Assembly: GCA_045119215.1 (NCBI GenBank)
Contig: JBGVDD010000269.1
Location: 1-17,646 of the forward strand
Length of the DNA stretch: 17,646 nucleotides
Reading direction: 5' to 3'
From: RUG11237 sp045119215
Lineage (GTDB): Bacteria > Bacillota > Clostridia > Lachnospirales > Lachnospiraceae
A program made the translations under genes and the position numbers. Every line of letters begins with the position of its first letter. The first letter of the stretch is position 1. The notes beneath the pieces were generated by a model. That model was given only the letters and a program-made list of their open reading frames with translations, made no database searches and was not told where the DNA came from. Positions 13,784 to 17,646 of this stretch are shown in pieces.

Positions 13784-13870
13784 TGCTTCTAAATCGTCCG
13801 CAGATTTACTGGGGTTTTGAGGTCGGTTGTATATCACGTGAATAGAGTGATTGTCTGATAATTTCGATGA
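13767..13870 (-). repeat. Cassette-end repeat, copy B
   Basis: Partner of the copy at 12697-12800. It ends 12 bp beyond the stop of the phosphoribosyltransferase gene, just as copy A ends 14 bp beyond the nuclease-like gene. The ATATCACGTG core and the AATAGAGTGATTGTC block are nearly identical in the two copies, while 13791-13800 is divergent. Its distal end merges into the gdhA-like 45-mer. Confidence 0.8.
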
Positions 13871-13882
13871 GTATACATGAAA

Positions 13883-14665
13883 TTACTTAATATGTGTTTT
13901 AACAATAGAAATCAAATTAACCTCTTGATCACTTAGTTTTTTTCTTGCATCTTTATTTTGTGGTTCAAAAACAACTAAACACTCCGAAACATCATATCCA
14001 TACTTTCTTAGATCTTCAATAACCTTCAAGACCATTCGCCCGCCCGTTGTACTATCATCAACTATCAATGCTTTTGATCCCTTTGGAGGAATAACTGCAC
14101 AATCAAACCATTTTCGCATATCATCTTTCTCGCAATCAAATCTTGCTTCTTCTTCATGCAACACTAATGGTTTATTCATCAACTTTGAGAATTCATACCC
14201 TAGTATTGGACTTCCTCCTTTAGGTGTTACAACAAAATCTATAACTGGATTTTTTACATCTTGACTATTCTCCACTATATCTGCCCAATATGATGTCAAT
14301 ATCCTAGCATACGCTTGCGCGCATTCTTGACTACACGAATGTCCAATTAAATCTATGTAATAATTAAGTTCTGTTTTTCTTATCTTTCCTACAGAAACTT
14401 TTTTATCTATAGTTAATTCCTTAAGCTTCTTCTCAATATCCTTTTGAATGTTATCTTGATTATAGTCTCTTGGAATACCAACAATTGCATTTTTACGTTT
14501 ATACATATTTGTGCTAATTCCTAATTCTTTTAATACCTCTAAAGTATCCTGGGATTTATTTATCCTAAATCTTTTTCTAATCCATCCAGGCAAAAATCCG
14601 CACATGTCACATATTTGTATTATTGTAGAAATTCCAAGTAATAATATCACTATTGTATCCATCAT
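13883..14665 (-). CDS. Membrane-anchored phosphoribosyltransferase-like protein
   Basis: A 260-residue type I phosphoribosyltransferase-fold protein. Residues 4-20 form a single hydrophobic segment (TIVILLLGISTIIQIC) that could anchor it to the membrane with the rest in the cytoplasm. Residues 30-135 match nothing I know. The C-terminal ~120 residues carry FVVTPKGGSPILGYEFSKL and the PRPP loop ALIVDDSTTGGRMV at about 199-212, the arrangement seen in orotate phosphoribosyltransferase-type enzymes. The base acceptor cannot be predicted. The first ATG of the pair at 14665 is preferred because AGAGGAG sits seven bases upstream; an in-frame ATG at 14692 overlaps the preceding gene. It follows the radical SAM gene by 14 bp, so both proteins are made together. 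It is not near other pyrimidine genes, and the TM anchor is unusual for a biosynthetic PRTase. Confidence 0.8.
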   Translation of the reverse strand: MMDTIVILLLGISTIIQICDMCGFLPGWIRKRFRINKSQDTLEVLKELGISTNMYKRKNAIVGIPRDYNQDNIQKDIEKKLKELTIDKKVSVGKIRKTELNYYIDLIGHSCSQECAQAYARILTSYWADIVENSQDVKNPVIDFVVTPKGGSPILGYEFSKLMNKPLVLHEEEARFDCEKDDMRKWFDCAVIPPKGSKALIVDDSTTGGRMVLKVIEDLRKYGYDVSECLVVFEPQNKDARKKLSDQEVNLISIVKTHIK

Positions 14666-14679
14666 AAGAATTCTCCTCT

Positions 14680-15417
14680 TTATCTTATACATTCAGTACT
14701 ATGCCAATATACTTCTGTCACCTTTTTCAATTGTTGGACAAAGCTATCAATACCATCCATTTTGTATCCATACAATCTTTTCTCGCCAACTAAAGTTTTT
14801 TCCCCTTTTTTTTCAACACTTAACATTTCTCCCACTACTACCGGAATATTAAATCGCTTAATTATATCAATATATTTATCAATATTTTTGTCTGTAACTC
14901 CATCAATATATGGTTTTATATATAAAGCACAATTAATGCCAAACTGCTTACATAAAATAAAGTTCTTAAGCCTTTTATCTGGAATATCTGTTCCCTTTTC
15001 CATTTTACTAGATTCTGTAATAATGGGCAAACTCACATATATCCATAGCTGATTTTTCTCATTCTTATACTCTGAAATTCTTTTAAAAAAATCATCATCA
15101 ATTTGTTTTTTTGTTGCTAGCTGAACATAATTTCCTTGTTTTAAAAAGTATTCTATTATCAGTAATGTATCTTCTATATTTTCTTGATCCATGCATTCTG
15201 AATAACACCCAATTGAAATTATAGTTCCATTTTTTCCTTTTTTAAAATATTCTAATTTTTCAACTAATCCAATTGCTTCTACAGCACTAATTTTCTTTAT
15301 CCCATGTTTTATATTTAAAGCTGATAAATAGCAATAACTACAATTTGAGTTACATCCCATATCTGTATTTACAAAAATCCTATCTTTATTTCCATAAACA
15401 AATTCATTCATATTCAA
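14680..15417 (-). CDS. Radical SAM protein, SPL-like
   Basis: A 245-residue radical S-adenosylmethionine enzyme. The 4Fe-4S motif C-x3-C-x2-C is at C22, C26 and C29 (GCNSNCSYCYLS). A glycine-rich strand follows (GTIISIGCYSECMD near 64-77), which resembles the segment after the cluster in spore photoproduct lyase and related nucleic-acid-acting members. Later strands (LWIYVSLPI, NCALYIKPYIDG, IPVVVGEML) complete a partial TIM barrel. There is no SPASM or B12 domain. The start is ambiguous: TTG at 15417 has AAGGA six bases upstream, whereas ATG at 15411 is 12 bases away. The phosphoribosyltransferase gene follows with 14 bp between, implying a joint pathway, perhaps modification of a nucleotide or base. 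It is not a prokaryotic viperin, as the cluster motif differs. The substrate is unknown. Confidence 0.82.
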   Translation of the reverse strand: MNMNEFVYGNKDRIFVNTDMGCNSNCSYCYLSALNIKHGIKKISAVEAIGLVEKLEYFKKGKNGTIISIGCYSECMDQENIEDTLLIIEYFLKQGNYVQLATKKQIDDDFFKRISEYKNEKNQLWIYVSLPIITESSKMEKGTDIPDKRLKNFILCKQFGINCALYIKPYIDGVTDKNIDKYIDIIKRFNIPVVVGEMLSVEKKGEKTLVGEKRLYGYKMDGIDSFVQQLKKVTEVYWHSTECIR

Positions 15418-15467
15418 AAAATTTCCTTCTCAAATTCAACAATCTCTTTGTATTTTTAGCTTTTCTT

Positions 15468-15770
15468 TTAGTTAAAGAAAAGGTTCGTAATATCCTGATA
15501 CCGATTCACCACCCGGTAAATCTCCACAAACTCTTCCCCAATCTTATACAGCACAACATAATTTCCGCAAATCACATATTTATAATCCGTCCGGAAGCTG
15601 ACCCTTTTAGCAAGATCAGCTCCCATATACGGAAACTGCTGTATATTCTCAATTCGAGCATATATCTCCTGAATAGTCTTTACTGCCATTTCTTCATTAT
15701 CTTCCGCAATATAGTCTTTAATGTTTTTCAAGTCCTCTGCCACAATAGGGTTAATCCGTAATTTCATCAT
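15468..15770 (-). CDS. RelE/ParE-family toxin
   Basis: Toxin of a type II toxin-antitoxin pair, 100 residues, usual size. It has an N-terminal helical pair (AEDLKNIKDYIAEDNEEMAVKTIQEI) and then the compact beta-sheet with YKYVICGNYVVLYKIGEEFVEIYRVVNRYQD, typical of ParE/RelE plasmid-stabilisation proteins. Members act on ribosome-bound mRNA or on gyrase; the sequence alone does not decide which. The start ATG at 15770 lies 3 bp after the antitoxin stop, and a second in-frame ATG follows directly. Residues about 25-41 are duplicated in the remnant at 10656-10705. Confidence 0.92.
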   Translation of the reverse strand: MMKLRINPIVAEDLKNIKDYIAEDNEEMAVKTIQEIYARIENIQQFPYMGADLAKRVSFRTDYKYVICGNYVVLYKIGEEFVEIYRVVNRYQDITNLFFN

Positions 15771-15773
15771 AGG

Positions 15774-16022
15774 CTATACCCCGACAGATTTCTTCAATTC
15801 ATCCAAACTCATCCAGGCACTTTCATCCTGAACTGCTTCTTCTGCTTCCTGCAGCTTCAGCAACAGCTTTTTCTCCGCCTTTTCACGCTCATAGTCCTCA
15901 ATATCCATAACCACAAACCTGCCTCTACCATTTTTGGTCAAAAACACGGGTTCTCCAACCTGACAATTTTTCAGTACTTCATTATAATTTCTTAAATCTG
16001 ATACAGGTAATATATTCGGCAT
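15774..16022 (-). CDS. Phd/YefM-family antitoxin
   Basis: Antitoxin partner of the downstream RelE/ParE toxin, 82 residues. The Phd/YefM fold is clear in MPNILPVSDLRNYNEVLKN, VGEPVFLTKNGRGRFVVMD and IEDYER, which form the DNA-binding dimer. The acidic C-terminal helix (LQEAEEAVQDESAWMSLDEL) would wrap the toxin. The ATG at 16022 is preceded by GGAAAGGAAG. The pair has its own promoter embedded in a long inverted repeat, the expected place for autorepression by the antitoxin or the complex. Confidence 0.93.
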   Translation of the reverse strand: MPNILPVSDLRNYNEVLKNCQVGEPVFLTKNGRGRFVVMDIEDYEREKAEKKLLLKLQEAEEAVQDESAWMSLDELKKSVGV

Positions 16023-16066
16023 AAAATCAACTTCCTTTCCTTGATATAGTTTCTTCTTTTATATAT

Positions 16067-16117
16067 ATTATACGTAAGGAGGCTGTAAAATTCAACGTGG
16101 AATTTTACAGCCTCCTT
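16067..16117 (-). promoter_or_regulatory. relBE promoter within an 18-bp-arm inverted repeat
   Basis: A perfect inverted repeat spans 16076-16117, with 18-bp arms (AAGGAGGCTGTAAAATTC and its complement) and a 6-base centre AACGTG. On the minus strand TTGAAT (16090-16095), a 17-bp spacer and TATAAT (16067-16072) form a promoter whose -35 and spacer lie in the repeat. The arrangement fits an autoregulated operator. It could also help end gdhA transcripts. A degenerate copy is at 10723-10762. Confidence 0.75.
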
Positions 16118-16119
16118 GT

Positions 16120-16150
16120 AAAAAAATCCCCCTCCCAACCGGGAGAGGGA
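16120..16150 (-). terminator. Intrinsic terminator of gdhA
   Basis: On the minus strand, CCCTCTCCC, a GGTT loop and GGGAGGGGG (one G-U pair), followed by a T7 run. It starts 29 bp past the gdhA stop. Confidence 0.93.
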
Positions 16151-16160
16151 ATAAATACTT

Positions 16161-16205
16161 TCTATAAATAACTACGGATTAAACGCAACCCTGAGCCTTC
16201 ATAGC
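16161..16205 (-). repeat. gdhA-end copy of the 45-bp direct repeat
   Basis: The genuine gdhA copy of the sequence repeated at 13739-13783. It includes the last eight codons of gdhA, the stop and 18 bp of 3' flank. The two copies bracket the toxin-antitoxin, radical SAM and phosphoribosyltransferase genes. Confidence 0.85.
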
Positions 16206-17531
16206 CTCTGCTACCTTTAAGAATCCAGCGATGTTAGCACCAGCCATGTAGTTTCCTTCCATGCCGTATTCCTTTGCAGCTTCGTCACATGACTTAAAGA
16301 TTTCCTTCATAATATTGTGAAGTTTTTCATCAACTTCTTCGAATGTCCAAGAAAGTCTTTCTGAGTTCTGGCTCATTTCAAGTCCTGAAGTTGCAACTCC
16401 ACCAGCGTTTGCAGCCTTAGCAGGTCCGTAAAGCATCTTGTTTGCAAAGTATACATCGATTGCTTCTGGAGTAGAAGGCATATTAGCACCTTCTGCTACT
16501 GCATAACATCCGTTTGCAGCCAAAGCCTTAGCGCTTTCTTCATCGATTTCGTTCTGTGTAGCACATGGAAGAGCGATATCACACTTGATTGTCCAGATAC
16601 CCTTGCATCCTTCTGTGTATGTTGCATTCTTGTGAGAAGTTCTTTCCACGTATTCTTTGATACGTCCTCTTTCCACTTCCTTAATCTGCTGAACTAATTC
16701 TAACTCAATTCCGTCTGGGTCATGGATGTATCCGTTAGAATCTGAAAGAGCAACAACCTTTGCGCCGTACTCTGTTGCCTTCTTTGTAGCGTAGATAGCT
16801 ACGTTTCCAGAACCAGAGATAACTACTGTCTGATCCTTGAAGCTCTTTCCGTTTGCCTGTAACATTTCGTTTGTAAAGTAGCAAAGACCAAATCCTGTAG
16901 CTTCTGTACGTGCTAAAGATCCACCGTATGTTAAGCCCTTACCTGTTAAAACACCGCTCCATTCGTTGCGAAGTCTCTTGTACTGTCCAAACATATATCC
17001 GATTTCACGGGCACCTGTTCCAATATCTCCAGCAGGAACGTCACAGTCTGGTCCGATGTGTCTGTAAAGCTCTGTCATGAAGCTCTGGCAGAAACGCATA
17101 ATTTCTCCGTCTGATTTTCCCTTAGGATCAAAATCAGAACCACCTTTACCACCACCCATTGGAAGTGTTGTAAGGCTGTTTTTGAAAATCTGTTCAAATC
17201 CCAAGAATTTGATAATACCACTGTATACTGAAGGATGAAGTCTTAAACCTCCCTTGTATGGTCCAATGGCAGAGTTAAACTGTACACGGAAACCTCTGTT
17301 TACCTGTGTCTTGCCATTGTCATCCACCCAAGGTACACGGAAAATAATCTGTCTTTCTGGTTCAACGATTCTTTCGAATACTCCAGCTTCCACTAAGTCA
17401 GGTCTTTTTTCCACTACAGGTTCTAAAGAAACAAAAACTTCTGTTACCGCCTGAATAAATTCTGGCTCTCCTGCATTTCTTTTCTTCACTGTTTCTAATA
17501 AGTCAAGTAAATACTGATTTTTTAACGACAT
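16179..17531 (-). CDS. gdhA: NADP-type glutamate dehydrogenase
   Basis: Interconverts glutamate with 2-oxoglutarate plus ammonia; in this hexameric, ~450-residue class it usually assimilates ammonia with NADPH. All active-site features are present: GPYKGGLRLHPSV with K93, the catalytic LPMGGGKGGSDFDP with K129, DVPAGDIGTGAREIGYM with D169, and the dinucleotide-binding GSGNVA at 240-245. NADP preference is inferred from the length class, not from a decisive residue. The ATG at 17531 has AAAGGAGG upstream, and the gene ends in A-E-A-M-K-A-Q-G-C-V. It is complete and monocistronic, with a strong terminator. The region upstream to the window edge (17532-17646) is AT-rich, and I see no clear promoter pair in it. 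Its 3' end is duplicated at 13739-13783. Confidence 0.97.
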   Translation of the reverse strand: MSLKNQYLLDLLETVKKRNAGEPEFIQAVTEVFVSLEPVVEKRPDLVEAGVFERIVEPERQIIFRVPWVDDNGKTQVNRGFRVQFNSAIGPYKGGLRLHPSVYSGIIKFLGFEQIFKNSLTTLPMGGGKGGSDFDPKGKSDGEIMRFCQSFMTELYRHIGPDCDVPAGDIGTGAREIGYMFGQYKRLRNEWSGVLTGKGLTYGGSLARTEATGFGLCYFTNEMLQANGKSFKDQTVVISGSGNVAIYATKKATEYGAKVVALSDSNGYIHDPDGIELELVQQIKEVERGRIKEYVERTSHKNATYTEGCKGIWTIKCDIALPCATQNEIDEESAKALAANGCYAVAEGANMPSTPEAIDVYFANKMLYGPAKAANAGGVATSGLEMSQNSERLSWTFEEVDEKLHNIMKEIFKSCDEAAKEYGMEGNYMAGANIAGFLKVAEAMKAQGCV

Positions 17532-17646
17532 GCTAAAAATCCTCCTTTATAATATTGTTTAGAACATCATAGGTTAAAATCATCCTGCATTATCATAATA
17601 TTTGTTGAATGAATTTTTTCCCTTCCTTGCATATTATTACATGACT

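Noticed and set aside
13589..13792. Plus-strand reading frame of 67 codons
   Set aside because: It runs antisense across the leader RNA, promoter and gdhA-like repeat, with no ribosome binding site or recognisable protein feature.
12579..13882. CRISPR array or tRNA gene in the intergenic regions
   Set aside because: Only two copies of a long imperfect repeat exist, with a gene between them; no cloverleaf with a TTCRANY arm could be found.
14680..15417. Prokaryotic viperin
   Set aside because: The cluster motif and its surroundings do not match viperins, and the protein is shorter and lacks their typical C-terminal region.

Overview
The window looks like a chromosomal segment of a low-GC Clostridia, most likely a Lachnospiraceae member. 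The evidence is the AT-rich sequence, the Gram-positive AGGAGG-type ribosome binding sites, a CIRCE operator, and the protein types (G/K-type phosphofructokinase, PhoU-tailed Na/Pi cotransporter, small alarmone synthetase, 450-residue GdhA). All assignments come from reading motifs by eye. Almost every gene is on the minus strand; the one clear plus-strand gene is a small XRE regulator.

Left block (1-8735). A partial htpG runs off the left edge and has its own promoter and a perfect CIRCE. To its right lies a five-gene minus-strand operon, in transcription order: small (p)ppGpp synthetase, Na/Pi cotransporter with a PhoU tail, a PstS-like lipoprotein with its two halves in swapped order, 6-phosphofructokinase, and polyphosphate kinase. 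Spacings run from a 1-base overlap to 66 bp, with no internal terminator seen. The operon joins phosphate entry, phosphate sensing, sugar phosphorylation, polyphosphate storage and alarmone synthesis. A perfect 28-bp palindrome lies just upstream of it.

Middle block (8735-10640). A YgjP-type M48 peptidase and a small zinc-ribbon protein form a two-gene unit, followed by a monocistronic purC with its own promoter and terminator.

Accessory block (10656-16205). This is a mosaic. It holds a deleted relBE remnant and a secreted protein with two PPC-like domains. An XRE regulator is divergent from the secreted protein, with a palindrome inside that protein's promoter. Next comes a BECR-type nuclease-like gene behind a ~190-nt leader RNA that ends in a terminator. 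A membrane-anchored phosphoribosyltransferase and a radical SAM protein form a gene pair, followed by an intact toxin-antitoxin pair. Two ~100-bp direct repeats (about 80% identical) sit immediately after the stop codons of the nuclease-like gene and the phosphoribosyltransferase. A 45-bp duplicate of the gdhA 3' end sits at 13739-13783. Together these suggest repeated insertion of small gene cassettes at the 3' end of gdhA. No integrase or transposase is visible.

Right edge (16179-17646). A complete gdhA with a strong terminator. The most promising places for undescribed biology are the swapped-order PstS-like protein in its operon, the leader RNA plus nuclease cassette, the radical SAM plus phosphoribosyltransferase cassette, and the repeat architecture that appears to bring them to gdhA.
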